Of a DNA stretch of 64,000 bases, positions 46,622-58,173 are shown one piece after another (position 1 is the first letter of the stretch; every line of letters starts with the position of its first letter). This DNA is from Leptobrachium leishanense. Its lineage: Eukaryota; Chordata; Amphibia; Anura; Megophryidae. The stretch covers positions 6,820,001 through 6,884,000 of the forward strand of contig CM019066.1 in assembly GCA_009667805.1 (NCBI GenBank), written 5' to 3'. The notes under the pieces are model-generated. The model made no database searches, was not told where the DNA came from, and was given only the letters and a program-made list of their open reading frames with translations. A program made the position numbers and the translations under genes.

Positions 46622-49600
46622 GTGAGCTGGGGCATATCTATGAGCTGGGCCATTATCCATGAGGTGGGGCATATCCATGAGCTGCTGGGGCATATCCATG
46701 AGCTGGGGCAAATCCATGAGCTGGGGCATATCCATGTGCTGGGGCATATATCCATGTGCTGGGGCATATATCCATGTGCTGGGGCAAATCCATGAGCTGG
46801 GGAAAATCCATGAGCTGGGGCATATCCATGTGCTGGGCCATTATCCATGAGGTGGGGCATATCCATGAGCTGCTGGGGAATATCCTTGAGCTGCTGGGGC
46901 ATATCCATGAGCTGGGGCAAATCCATAAGCTGGGGCATATCCATGAGCTGGGGCATATCCATGTGCTGCTGGGGCAGTATCCATGAGCTGCTGGGGCATT
47001 ATCCATGAGCTGGGCATTATCCATGAGCTGGGGCAGTATCCATGTGCTGGGGCAGTATCCATGTGCTGGGGAAAATCCATTAGCTGGGGCATATCCATGT
47101 GCTGGGCCATTATCCATGAGGTGGGGCATATCCATGAGCTGGGGCATATCCATGAGCTGGGGCATATCCATGTGCTGCTGGGGCAGTATCCATGAGCTGG
47201 GGCAGTATCCATGAGCTGGGTCATATCCATGAGCTGGGGCAGTATCCATGAGCTGGGGCATATCCATGAGCTGGGGCAGTATCCATGAGCTGGGGCAGTA
47301 TATCCATGAGCTGGGGCAGTATATCCATGAGCTGCTGGGGCATATCCATGAGCTGGGGCAGTATCCATGAGCTGGGGCAATATCCATGAGCTGGGGCAGT
47401 ATCCATGAGCTGGGGCAGTATCCATGTGCTGCTGGGGTAGTATCCATGAGCTGCTGGGGCATTATCCATGAGCTGTGGCATTATCCATGAGCTGGGGCAG
47501 TATCCATGTGCTGGGGCAGTATCCATGTGCTGGGGCAGTATCCATGTGCTGGGGAAAATCCATGAGCTGGGGCAAATCCATGAGCTGGGGCAAATCCATG
47601 AGCTGGGGCATATCCATGAGCTGGGCATATCCATGTGCTGCTGGGGCGGTATCCATGAGCTGCTGTGGCATATCCATGAGCTGGGGCATTATCCATGAGC
47701 TGGGGCAGTATCCATGTGCTGGGCATATCCATGAGCTGGGGCAAATCCATGAGCTGGGGCATATCCATGAGCTTCTGGGGCATATCCATGAGCTGGGGCA
47801 TATCCATGAGCTGCTGGGGCAGTATCCATGAGCTTCTGGGGCATATCCATGAGCTGGGGCATTATCCATGAGCTGGGGCAGTATCCATGTGCTGGGGCAT
47901 ATCCATGAGCTGGGGCATTATCCATGAGCTGGGGCAGTATCCATGTGCTGGGGCATATCCATGAGCTGGGGCAAATCCATGAGCCGGGGCATATCCATGA
48001 GTTAGGGCAGTATCCATGAGCTGGGGCAGTATATCCATGAGCTGGGGCAGTGTCCATGAGCTGCTGTGGCAGTATCCATGAGCTGGGGCATATCCATGAG
48101 CTGCTGGGGCATAACCATGAGCTGGGGCATTATCCATGAGCTGGGGCCAATATCCATGAGCTGCTGGGGCATATCCATGAGTTGGGGCAGTATCCATGAG
48201 CTGGGGCCATTATCCATGAGCTGCTGGGGCATATCCATGAGTTGGGGCAGTATACATGAGCTGGGGCATATCCATGAGCTGCTGGGGCAAATCCATGAGC
48301 TGGGGCAGTATCCATGAGCTGGGGCATATCCATGAGCTTCTGGGGCAAATCCATGAGCTGGGGCAGTATCCATGAGCTGGGGCAATATCCATGAGCTGGG
48401 GCATTATCCATGTGCTGGGGCAGTATCCATGAGCTGGGGCATATCCATGTGCTGCTGGGGCGGTATCCATGAGCTGCTGGGGCATATCCATGAGCTGGGG
48501 CATTATCCAGGAGCTGGGGCAGTATCCATGTGCTGGGCATATCCATGAGCTGGGGCAAATCCACGAGCTGGGGCATATCCATGAGCTGCTGGGGCATATC
48601 CATGAGCTGCTGGGGCATATCCATGAACTGGGGCATATCCATGAGCTGCTGGGGCAGTATCCATGAGCTGCTGGGGCATATCCTTGAGCTGGGGCATTAT
48701 CCATGAGCTGGGGCAGTATCCATGTGCTGGGGCATATCCATGAGCTGGGGCAAATCCATGAGCCGGGGCAGTGTCCATGAGCTGCTGGGGCAGTATCCAT
48801 GAGCTGTGGCATATCCATGAGCTGCTGGGGCATATCCATGAGCTGCTGGGGCATATCCATGAGCTGGGGAAGTATTCATGAGCTGGGGCATATCCATGAG
48901 CTGCTGGGGCGAATCCATGAGCTGGGGCAGTATCCATGAGCTGGGGCAATATCCATGAGCTGGGGCATTATCCATGTGCTGGGGCAGTATCCATGAGCTG
49001 GGGCAGTATCCATGAGCTGGGGCATATCCATGAGCTGGGGCAGTATCCATGAGCTGGGGCATATCCATGAGCTGGGGCAGTATCCATGAGCTGGGGCAGT
49101 ATATCCATGAGCTGGGGCAGTATATCCATGAGCTGCTGGGGCATATCCATGAGCTGGGGCAGTATCCATGAGCTGGGGCAATATCCATGAGCTGGGGCAG
49201 TATCCATGAGCTGGGGCAATATCCATGAGCTGGGGCATATCCATGAGCTGGGGCAATATCAATGAGAGGAGCTGGGGCAAAATCCATGAGAGGAGCTGGG
49301 GCAAAATCCATGAGCTTCTGGGGCATATCCATGAGCTGCTGGGGCATATCCATGAGCTGTGGCAGTATCCATGAGCTGGGGCATATCCATGAGCTGCTGG
49401 GGCAAATCCAAGAGCTGGGGAAGTATCCATGAGCTGGGGCAATATCCATGAGCTGGGGCAGTATCCATGAGCTGGGGCATATCCATGAGCTGGGGCAGTA
49501 TCCATGAGCTGGGGCATATCCATGAGCTGGGGCAGTATCCACGAGCTGGGGCAGTATATCCATGAGCTGGGGCAGTATATCCATGAGCTGCTGGGGCATA

Positions 49601-50400
49601 TCTATGAGCTGGGGCAGTATCCATGAGCTGGGGCAATATCCATGAGCTGGGGCAGTATCCATGCGCTGGGGCAGTATCCATGAGCTGGGGCAATATCCAT
49701 GAGCTGGGGCATATCCATGAGCTGGGGCAATATCAATGAGAGGAGCTGGGGCAAAACCATGAGAGGAACTGGGGCAAAATCCATGAGAGGAGCTGGGGCA
49801 AAATCCATGAGAGGAGCTGGGGCAATATCCATGAGAGGAGCTGTGGCAAAATCCATGAGAGGAGCTGGGGCAAAATCCATGAGAGGAGCTGGGGCAAAAT
49901 CCATGAGGAGCTGTGGCAATATCCATGAGAGGAGCTGGGGCAATATCCATGAGAGGAGCTGTGGCAATATCCATGAGAGGAGCAGGGGCATATCCATGTG
50001 AGCTGGGGCATTGTCCATGTGTGCCGGGGGCAGTATCCATGTGTGCTGGGGGCAGTATCCATGTGTGCTTGGGGCAGTATCCATGTGTGTTGGGGGCATA
50101 TCCATGAGAGCTGGGGCAATATATCCATGTGTGAGCTGGTCTGGGGCAATATATCCATGTGTGAGCTGGTCTGGGGCAATATATCCATGTGTGACCTGAG
50201 GCGCAATATATCCATATGTGAGCTGAGGCACAATATATCCATATGTGAGCTGGGGCAATATATATCCATGGGTGAGCTGCTGGGGGCAATATATAATTGT
50301 GAACTGGGGCAATATATCTATATGTGAGCTGGGGGCAATATATATCCATGGGTGAGCTGCAGGGGGCAACATATCCAGAGCTGCTGGGGGCAATATATAT
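46622..50400 (+). repeat. 18- to 21-bp minisatellite array in hAT-like copy 2
   Basis: Units ATCCATGAGCTGGGGCAT and variants with CAGT, CAAAT, or a duplicated GCTGCT (ATCCATGAGCTGCTGGGGC). The right part shifts to GAGAGGAGCTGGGGCAAAAT and then to TATATCCATGTGTGAGCTGG forms, in the same order as in copy 1. The open frames (up to 550 codons on minus) are periodicity artefacts. Confidence 0.95.
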
Positions 50401-50403
50401 CCA

Positions 50404-50592
50404 TGTGTGCTTTCACTGCCTTCGAACAGGCATCGTACTTGCTGGCAGTTGGCAAAAAGTTGTGTGAGCATATGAGAGAGCTCCACAGCAATAAACCTCA
50501 CAGTAATGTGCGCTGTGTGTATGAGCATTCAGTGTTATATGGGAGTACTGATTTAGGGGTAAGAGTAGTTAAAAAAAAATCCGTAAAACTCG
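50404..50592 (+). other. Conserved unique tail with short open frame (sister of 8622-8808)
   Basis: The frame reads AFTAFEQASYLLAVGKKLCE, then MRELHSNKPHSNVRCVYEH, then YGSTDLGVRVVKKK. It differs from the other copy at a few positions and is likewise uninterrupted. The product is unknown. Confidence 0.4.
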
Positions 50593-50689
50593 GGGGGGGG
50601 GTGACACCATAAGTTACCGCACTGGGTGACACCAACCCTAGTGACGCCACTGAAAGGCAGGGAGTCTCTCCTTTTTCAGGTCCCCCTCC

Positions 50690-51070
50690 CTTCATCATGT
50701 CCATCTCCCCACCTCCCTTTTCAGTCCATTTCAACCCTCTCCATTTTAAATTCATCTCTCACCCCCTTCATTTTAAATTAATCTCTCACCCCTCCTCCAA
50801 TTTAAATGAATCTCTCACCCCTTCATTTTAAATTCATCGCTCCCCCATTTTAAATTCATCTCTCACCCCTTCATTTTAAATTAATCTCTCACCCCTCCTC
50901 CAATTTAAATTAATCTCTCACCCCCTTCATTTTAAATTAATCTCTCACCCCCCATAATTTTAAATTCATCTCTCACCCCCCTCCATTTTAAATTAATATC
51001 TCACCCCCTCCGTTTCATATTCACGCCCCCCTCCATTTTATATTCACTCCCCATTTTATATTCACCCCCT
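50690..51070 (+). repeat. About 26- to 28-bp minisatellite
   Basis: Around a dozen units of CATTTTAAATTAATCTCTCA followed by C-rich sequence (CCCCCT or CCCCTCCTC), decaying at the right to CATTTTATATTCAC units. Confidence 0.8.
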
Positions 51071-51619
51071 CCAGTCGGAGGGGACATGCGCTGCCTGCAG
51101 CCAACTGGCACGCCCCCTCTGACATCATCAGAGGGGGCTCGTCGGCTGCCGGCCACCATCTTGGAATCTCTGGGCCCAGGTAGGCTGCAGTACCTCCTCC
51201 GAGACTCGCGACCTAATGTAAACATAACCGCCGACGGCGGGCCCCCCTAGTCGGCTGGCCCCTTACAACAGCATGGGCCGTAATGCCCTGATGGCGGCCC
51301 TGGGTCCGGTACACAAATGTCAGGCTGATTAGTAGAGCTTCTAGACAGGCTGGAAGTCAAACGGAATGAGGCAACTTTGCAAGCAAAATGCAGAAGCATC
51401 CTGGGACAGGCGTGCCTCTGCTAAATAGTGGATGCAGGGCCTAATTGGTTGCACCTGCTGATGCTGCCAGAGTGTGTTTTAAAAAGGTAAAGTCCAGCAA
51501 GACAGGGCAGGAAAGGTGCTGCCTGGGGTGAGCAAGGTAGCGCAGCACCAGATCTGCTTTTCTTTCGCTGGCTGCGGCGAGGGCCGTGAGATACCCTCTG
51601 TAACCTATAAGGTGTTATA
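51071..51619. other. No gene seen
   Basis: GC-rich at first (51071-51300, with CATCATCAGAGGGGGC), then unique-looking. No coding evidence. Confidence 0.4.
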
Positions 51620-52029
51620 GGTGTATATCAAAAATTCATAAAGGTGTTCCAAAAGATAGATAAGTAAAAAGACTTGAAAATGAAAAAGAACAAACGGTAG
51701 AATAATAATGAAAAAAGATAATATTTTTTACATTGACAACTATGGGATTCGCCTGTTTAAACCTGTCAAACTGAATCACTGAAAATCAGAGCATTTCACT
51801 GACACATCGGTGCTCTCTGAATAAATTAACCATTACTTTTCTATGGTACAATTTCGCTGCCACCGTAGATCTCTGATCTGCAGGGAACTGCACCGGATTT
51901 TGTTGTCAGTTCGCCAGTATTTGGAGAACTGACAGTTTAGCGAACTGCCACGAAATTGCACCGTATGGTGAAATTCACCACGCGGTGTAATTTGGAGGCA
52001 AATTCATCGCTTTCTGGATAACCCCTATA
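51620..52029. mobile_element. CAGGGTTATTC-family relic
   Basis: The order CTATGGGATTCGCC, AGCATTTCACTGACA, GGTGCTCTCTGAATA, ATTAACCATTACTTTTCTATG follows the interior of 43202-44008, and the right end TTTCTGGATAACCCC is a diverged terminus. The left end is not recognisable. Confidence 0.55.
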
Positions 52030-53061
52030 GTGTAAGACTTGGAGTGGGGGAGTAGTAACCATTAATCTAAACCCTCACTGTATCTGGGTTCAATAAACTT
52101 TATTGAAAAATTTAACATAACAGAGAAAGATGCAGTGAACAGGTGCACCTAATCATACAGCCTGAATGCTCTTACTTTAGGAAGCCGCAGCACTCCCATG
52201 GTGCTTCAGCATCAGTTTTCACTCCAGAGTGGAGCTTGTACAGCCAGAAGCCTGTTCTCTGTTTAACCGGTATTCAGCTTACCCGTGTACCAGACCCCTT
52301 GCTCTCTTACCGGATTGCCGCCTTCTATATCCCTGGACCTGTGGACCTCATTTGACTACTCTTCTGGATCATCCCATTATTGAGACCACACAAGATTCAT
52401 TCACCGCTTCATCCAAGACCCCCGCTTCATCCAAGACCCCTGCATCATTCAAGAACTTCACTGACTCTCTCCATTTGCCTATTCCTTATCCAGTTGCCTG
52501 ACTCCCTGAGTCTTCCGACCCTGTAGTCTCGTCTACGACCTTAGGTCCTCCGCTAGAGTCCCTGAGAGCGCTGAGGATGCCACATTGTTTTGGACATTTT
52601 TCCACCTCCTTTTTTTTTGTATTGTACAACGGTGGGACATCACTTTAATCTGACAGGCCACTTCATCCAAAACCTCAAAAGAAATGTTAAAGACCATAAT
52701 GAATGTAAGGTATTTGAAATAAAAATGATCACATATTTTAACACCATAAAGGAGGGTCTCAATGTAGACTCTGGCTTTTTAACCCACGATCATAACGTCA
52801 CATAACATATAGAATTCTGGCTTGTGTTTTGTTTTTTCTTGGTTATTTTTCTTTCTTCTCTCTTTCTGTCTTCCCTGTTTTTTTCCTCAAGTTGTTGTGA
52901 TCTTATCACTGTTGTCTTATTGGTTTAAATAACTCTCATTAGTTTTTTTTGCCCTTTTCGACCATACTATTTCATTCTTTACTATTTACGACATCTATCC
53001 CAACCTCCCACCCGTGTGGCCTTTGATCTTCAATTCTATGATTTTGGTCAGTACAGCTTCT
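52030..53061. other. No gene seen
   Basis: Possibly the body of a decayed retroelement that ends with the motif at 53062. No polymerase motif found. Confidence 0.35.
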
Positions 53062-53097
53062 AGCCCTGAAGAAGAGAGTCACACTCTCGAAAGCTTG
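53062..53097 (+). ncRNA. Hammerhead-like ribozyme motif
   Basis: AGCC (stem I, about 53062-53065) precedes CTGAAGA, one unpaired A, a 6-bp stem (GAGAGT, loop CAC, ACTCTC), GAAA, the short palindrome AGCT (stem III), U as the cleavage base, and GGCT closing stem I. This fits the type of hammerhead reported in Penelope-like retroelements. The extra A next to CUGANGA is non-canonical. Downstream GTTAGTC and GACTAACACGGCT resemble a repeat family I recall from turtles and crocodilians. Confidence 0.5.
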
Positions 53098-53199
53098 GCT
53101 TTTAAATGTATTGTTAGTCCCAAAAACAAGGTATCATTATGTACTGCTATACTCCGGTGCTTTTGGCATCTGGACTAACACGGCTCATCTAATCTATAT

Positions 53200-54280
53200 C
53201 TAGCTATCTATGTATATATATATTGGTCAAATCCCAGAAAGCAGTTATCCCACTATCTTAGGAGGAGGACATTAGTTCCCATTTGGTTTATATGTTTGAA
53301 AGCTGTATTGATACATTGCTATTAATACAGAATTGTAGAAAATTTTCACTATTTAATGGTATTTCCAGGATTTGAGTACAATGGGAATGCAATAGGCTGG
53401 TTATAAAAATATGTGAATGGGGCTGGTAACCTGCAATAGGCTGGTAACCTGTAAGCAAGAGGTAAATGAGACTCCAAAGGAGAATAGTTACTGGGGGAAG
53501 GGTTCCTTCAGCTCCTATGTGTGTAGTCCATAGACTAATATTTGTGATGTACGCTTCTCAGTGAACAGTTATTTTATGAATTGCCTTGAAGGAATATCCT
53601 ATGCTGAGCTGTTTTCATGATGTTCTGCTCTATAAATATTTATATTTGTTTACCATTTTTTCCCCATGTTACTCGCTCATAAACAAGTCGATATTTAGCT
53701 CAGACTTTCTCTTTAAGACAGCGACATGACCCCTCGCAGAGTAAATGCTCTGACATTCCTGGGTTTTGGTTTTCAGCTTGAATGACGTTGGGTTTGTACA
53801 TCGTTGCCAGCCTCTGCAGCCCGGGCAAGGAGCGAGGTATCATAGGCATTCTCTGTGTACTGTGTGAGCAGGGCTCGTGTTTCCACAACTATTTATTGAG
53901 CTCTTCAGGCCTTACGGGGAGGATGTAAGGTTATACCACGCTCTGCAGTAACTCAGATCTCCGTTTCAGGACATGTTTGTGGCAAGTAGCAACCCAACAT
54001 GTGCCTTCCACTGGCACTTAAAGCCTCTTGTGATATTTCCTGTTGAAGATATGTCTCATGGCATTCATCTTCATACAGCGGCCAAATACATTTTATTACA
54101 TTGCCACCTGTACAATGAATATAGGCATCAGTAAAAGGGGTGCTGGCTGGATAAATTGGTCCTGCCTGTCCAGGCCAGTTTTCGGGAGGGGGGGTTACAG
54201 ACTATGATATTATCATAGGACCAGTTGCTTCAGGGGTCAAGCCCTGTGCAGCTTGTCTACTTGCCACCTTTGTAAGGGTC
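53200..54280. other. No gene seen
   Basis: Short TATA-rich run at 53212-53222; otherwise unique-looking, with no coding evidence. Confidence 0.4.
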
Positions 54281-54812
54281 CCTCCACACCACCCAGGACT
54301 GGCCCTCTATGATGGCAACAAATTTCCTGGTGGTTGCAGAATCTGAGGCCGGTGTTGTGTCGGATTTGGTTCCTCGTCGTGATCTGTTCCAAGCAGCCAT
54401 TTCTCACCCATTTGACACTCCAGTTTTTTATTTTTTTTTATTTTACACTGAGAAACGGTTAATTTAAAATATATTTAATAATTATTTGGTTTATTATTTA
54501 GGTATAAGAATCTTTTTTTTTAATATATATACTAGTTTAAAGGGTCGTTTTGTTTAAGCCTATTTAATGTTATGCTATATTTATTAAGAACATACTTTGT
54601 TTTTGCACTGTAAAACTGTACATAATTAGTAGAAAACCCTCATATAAAGGCTGCTTGGAACAGCTTTCAATGAGAAACCAGATCCGACACAACACCGGTA
54701 AGAGCACTCTGACTCATTGCTGAGTCAGAGTGCTCTTACCGGTGCTAAATGCAATGGCACACCAGGAAAGTTGTTGCCATATTGGAGGACCAGTCATGGG
54801 TGGCATAGAAGG
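54281..54812. repeat. Compound foldback with a perfect 24-bp-arm palindrome
   Basis: Outer arms 54281-54352 and 54739-54811 pair (GACTGGCCCTC with GAGGACCAGTC). Inner arms 54348-54402 and 54650-54699 pair (GGTGTTGTGTCGGAT with ATCCGACACAACACC). A perfect hairpin with 24-bp arms and TTGC loop lies at 54693-54744. The loop (54403-54649) is AT-rich. No target duplication was recognised. Confidence 0.7.
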
Positions 54813-55405
54813 TTTATCTGGTAACTCCTTATAATTTCTGCACATCTACATATTTCTTATTTGGTTCTTTATAAAGAGCATGAAAATGTATGTGATTATT
54901 TGCAGTGTGTATGTATGTCCAAACTAATGGGTTGCACACAAGCTGGTGTAAACACATATAATAAGGCTAAACATCTGTAGCAACCAATTTTGGCAGGTCT
55001 GAGATTGGGAAGGAGAGGGTGTGTCATCACAAAGCGCATGTGCACCAGGATGACCAGCTGTCTGGCTGAGCCGCCAATCAGGACTGCTCCTACAGGACTG
55101 CTGCATTAGCGCTTGTGTATACCCATCAGAAACCCTGCTTTAAACTTTTAAGCATTGCTATCACCATTAAAAAGGTGCTTGCTTTGCATTTCCCTTAGTC
55201 CTCTGGAAAACCGTGTACCAGCCTAAGGATGTAGGATGATCGGAAGGACTGAGGGGAAAAGTATGTGACTTGGCAGGTATGAGTAATGTTTAGCTGAAGC
55301 ACTGCTTCGTATAGAGAATGGACCAGGAAAGACTTATCCTCCTGTCTATACACTTACAGTTTGAGTACATCAAGTCGGTATCTCCCATATGGCGGCAATG
55401 TTCCA
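54813..55405. other. No gene seen
   Basis: Unique-looking sequence without recognisable coding potential. Confidence 0.4.
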
Positions 55406-55409
55406 TTAA

Positions 55410-56032
55410 CTTCCCTGGCGGCATTCCCGAGTGTGACTTGTGGTTAAATTTCACTAATGCGAACGGTAACCCCGAGCCACACTCGGGTTGGATGTTTACT
55501 CACCTCCTCCTGGCTCCCTCGCTGTCCCCGCAGTGTGATCGCAGCGAGCTGCTTCCTGGATGGCTCCCTGCGAGTCACGTGATGCAGAGGGGCTGGACCG
55601 CAGCAAACTTCATTCATAAAACTTACTGAATACAAATGGAAATGCTTATGAATGGCCACTAGGTGGCAGTACAGGATAAGAAATAGACCATACATCGTCT
55701 CACCCTTGTTCTCAGACAGATTTCAGTGTTTTTTGTTGTATTTTATTGAATATCATTTATTTGCATTATTTTGGATAATTATTTTTGGGATAATAAATTA
55801 TTATTTCATGTTTCAAACTTTTTCGGACTCCGTGTATTTACTATTTTTTTTAAATTAATTAATTAATTAATTTATAAAGTATTTTACCAGTAAGAACTCT
55901 TGATTGCACGGATTTCAGTGCGTGATTCCTAATTATTACAGGCTAACTATGTACAAAAACACGTTTCCTTTAAAAAAGAATTGATACGCTTTTAGACACA
56001 ACATTTTGAAAAAAATTAGACCGCCAGGGAGG
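55410..56032. mobile_element. piggyBac-like MITE (CTTCCCTGGCGG ends)
   Basis: TTAA flanks it at 55406-55409 and 56033-56036. The ends CTTCCCTGGCGG and CCGCCAGGGAGG are inverted. The left part has a hairpin around CCCGAGTGTGACTTGTGG and CCACACTCGGG. At 55855-55885 an (AATT)n run is followed by TTTATAAAGTATTTTACCAG, the 3' terminus of the LINE family, suggesting a tiny LINE insertion. Confidence 0.8.
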
Positions 56033-56040
56033 TTAATATA

Positions 56041-57696
56041 CAGTCAGGTCCAGAAATATTTGGACATCGACACAATTCTAACATCTTTGGCACTATACAC
56101 CACCACAATGGAGTTGGAATGAAACAAACACAATGTGCTTTAACTGAAGACTGACAGCTTTAATTTGAGGGTATGTACATCCAACTCAGGTGAACAGTGT
56201 AGGACTTACAGCAGTTTGCAGATGTGCCTCCCACTTGTTAAGGGACCAAAGGTAATGGGACAGAATAATCATAAATCAAACTTTCCCTTCTTAATACTTG
56301 GTTGCAAATCCATTGCAGTCAATCACAGCCTGAAGTCTGGAACGCATAGACATCACCAGACGCTGGGTTTCATCCCTGGTGATGCTCTGCCAGGCCTCTA
56401 CTGCAACTGCCTTCAGTTCCTGCTTGTTCTTGGGGCATTTTCCCTTCAGTTTTGTCTTCAGCAAGTGAAATGCATGCTCAATGGGATTCAGGTCAGGTGA
56501 TTGACTTGGCCATTGCATAACATTCCACTTCTGTCCCTTCAAAAACTCTTTGGTTGCTTTTGCAGTATGCTTTGGGTCATTGTCCATCTGCACTGTGAAG
56601 CTCCGTCCAATGAGTTCTGCAGCATTTGGCTGAATGTGAGCAGATAATATTGCCCGAAACACTTCAGAATTCATCCTGCTGCTTTTGTCAGCAGTCACAT
56701 CATCAATAAATACAAGAGAACCAGTTCCATTGGCAGCCATACATGCCCACTCCATGACCCTACCACCACCATGCTTCACTGATGAGGTGGTATGCTTAGG
56801 ATCATGAGCAGTTCCTTTCCTTCTCCATACTCTTCTCGTGCCATCACTCTGGTACAAGTTGATATTGGTCTCATCTGTCCATAGGATCTTGTTCCAGAAC
56901 TGTGAAGGCTTTGTTAGGTGTTGTTTGGCAAACTCTAATCTGGCCTTCCTGTTTTTAAGGCTCACCAATGGTTTACATCTTGTGGTGAACCCTCTGTATT
57001 CACTCTGGTGAAGTCTTCTCTTGATTGTTGACTTTGACACACATACACCTACCTCCTGGAGAGTGTTCTTGATCTGGCCAACTGTTGTGAAGGGTTTTTT
57101 CTTCACCAGGGAAAGAATTCTTCGGTCATCCACCACAGTTGTTTTCCATGGTCTCCCGGGTCTTTTGGTGTTGCTGAGCTCACCGGTGCGTTCCTTCTTT
57201 TTTGCGAATGTTCCAAACAGTTGTTTTGGCCACACCTAATGTTCTTGCTATCTCTCTGATGGGTTTGTTTTGTTTCTTCAGCCTAATGATGGCTTGCTTC
57301 ACTGATAGTGACAGCTCTTTGGATCTCATCTTGAGAGTTGACAGCAATAGATTCCAAATGCAAATAGCACACTTGAAATGAACTCTGGGCCTTTTATCTG
57401 CACATTGTAATTGGGGTAATGAGGGAATATCACACACCTGGCCATGGAACAGCTGAAAAGCCAATTGTCCCATTACTTTTGGTCCCTTAACAAGTGGGAG
57501 GCACATCTGCAAACTGCTGTAAGTCCTACACCGTTCACCTGAGTTGGATGTACATACCCTCAAATTAAAGCTGACAGTCAGCAGTTAAAGCACATTGTGT
57601 TTGTTTCATTCCAACTCCATTGTGGTGGTGTATAGAGCCAAAGATGTTAGAATTGTGTTGATGTCCCAATATTTATATATAATAGTATATATACTG
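56041..57696 (-). mobile_element. Tc1 element with long inverted ends, frameshifted
   Basis: The left end CAGTCAGGTCCAGAAATATT follows TA (56039-56040), just four bases after the TTAA of the neighbouring MITE. The right end loses similarity after CCCAATATTT (about 57673) and runs into TA-rich microsatellite before ACTGTA at about 57693-57698. The terminal inverted repeats are about 220 bp. The transposase pseudogene is on the minus strand. Confidence 0.9.
56291..57329 (-). pseudogene. Tc1 transposase, one frameshift
   Basis: The likely start is MRSKELSLSVKQ at 57329, after which the paired-like helix-turn-helix (IREIARTLGV) is intact. A run of six T on the plus strand at about 57199-57204, one more than the five in the copy at 62.8 kb, shifts the frame. 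The downstream frame (from about 57235) runs to the stop at 56291. It holds GRPWKTT (GRPR-like motif changed), the DDE triad in ILWTDETNINL, VQMDNDPKHTA and SPDLNPIEHAFH, with 34 residues between the second and third acidic residues (DD34E), and the C-terminal RLQAVIDCNGFATKY. Such enzymes cut and paste DNA at TA sites. This copy could not make an intact protein. The frame extends upstream of the start into the inverted end; I did not use that part. Confidence 0.92.
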
Positions 57697-57701
57697 TATA
57701 T

Positions 57702-57827
57702 ATACATGCAAATGTTCCACATTAAACTGAAATAGGCCCCTTATATCAGGCAGTTGGCTCTTTCCATTATAGATTCAGTTTGATACAAGGGGCCTATTTC
57801 AGTTTAATGTGGAACATTCGCATGTAT
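57702..57827. repeat. Small foldback MITE
   Basis: Arms ATACATGCAAATGTTCCACA.. (57702-57746) and ..TGTGGAACATTCGCATGTAT (57782-57827) pair over about 45 bp, including CTGAAATAGGCCCCTT. The loop is about 35 bp. Non-coding. Confidence 0.8.
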
Positions 57828-58173
57828 GGATATAGATAGAGGAAGGCAGAATAATACTATATATTATATGCTAAATTGAAATCTTCTCTTTGTGTAGCTG
57901 TACTGTGTTTGAAGTTATACAATCGCACTTCAGCATTCTCTACAAAGTACAATGAGAGATGTACGCTCACCGGAAACACTAAAGATGCGCTAAACCATAC
58001 ACGCACCGTCGCCAACCACGACACGCATGTGCAATATGGCGGCGCCCGCAACAACATGATAAAACCACTAAACGGAGGCATGAAACGCACGCCTGGGGAC
58101 AATCAGGGACATGTGTAGTCAATAATTGTTACTACAGACTATATAACGATGTACAGGGGCATGAGCCAGTACA

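Larger units (their letters stand above)
46359..50652. mobile_element. hAT-like element carrying an 18-bp minisatellite, copy 2
   Basis: The ends CAGTGGCGTCGCTACG and CTAGTGACGCCACTG are imperfect inverted repeats. A perfect 8-bp duplication AAAGGCAG flanks it (46351-46358 and 50653-50660). The left subterminal hairpin (46477-46510) and the right unique tail match copy 1 at 6157-8875. The array is about 3.8 kb, twice that of copy 1, and lacks the CR1 insertion. Confidence 0.9.

Noticed and set aside
48697..50349. Open frames of up to 550 codons on the minus strand in the second 18-bp array
   Set aside because: Product of the short period of the minisatellite; several overlapping frames are open at once.
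6421..50400. CRISPR array
   Set aside because: Units are head to tail with no unique spacers, and the sequence is vertebrate.
56165..56500. Plus-strand frame of 111 codons, repeated at 61771-62109
   Set aside because: It is the antisense shadow of the Tc1 transposase and the inverted end.
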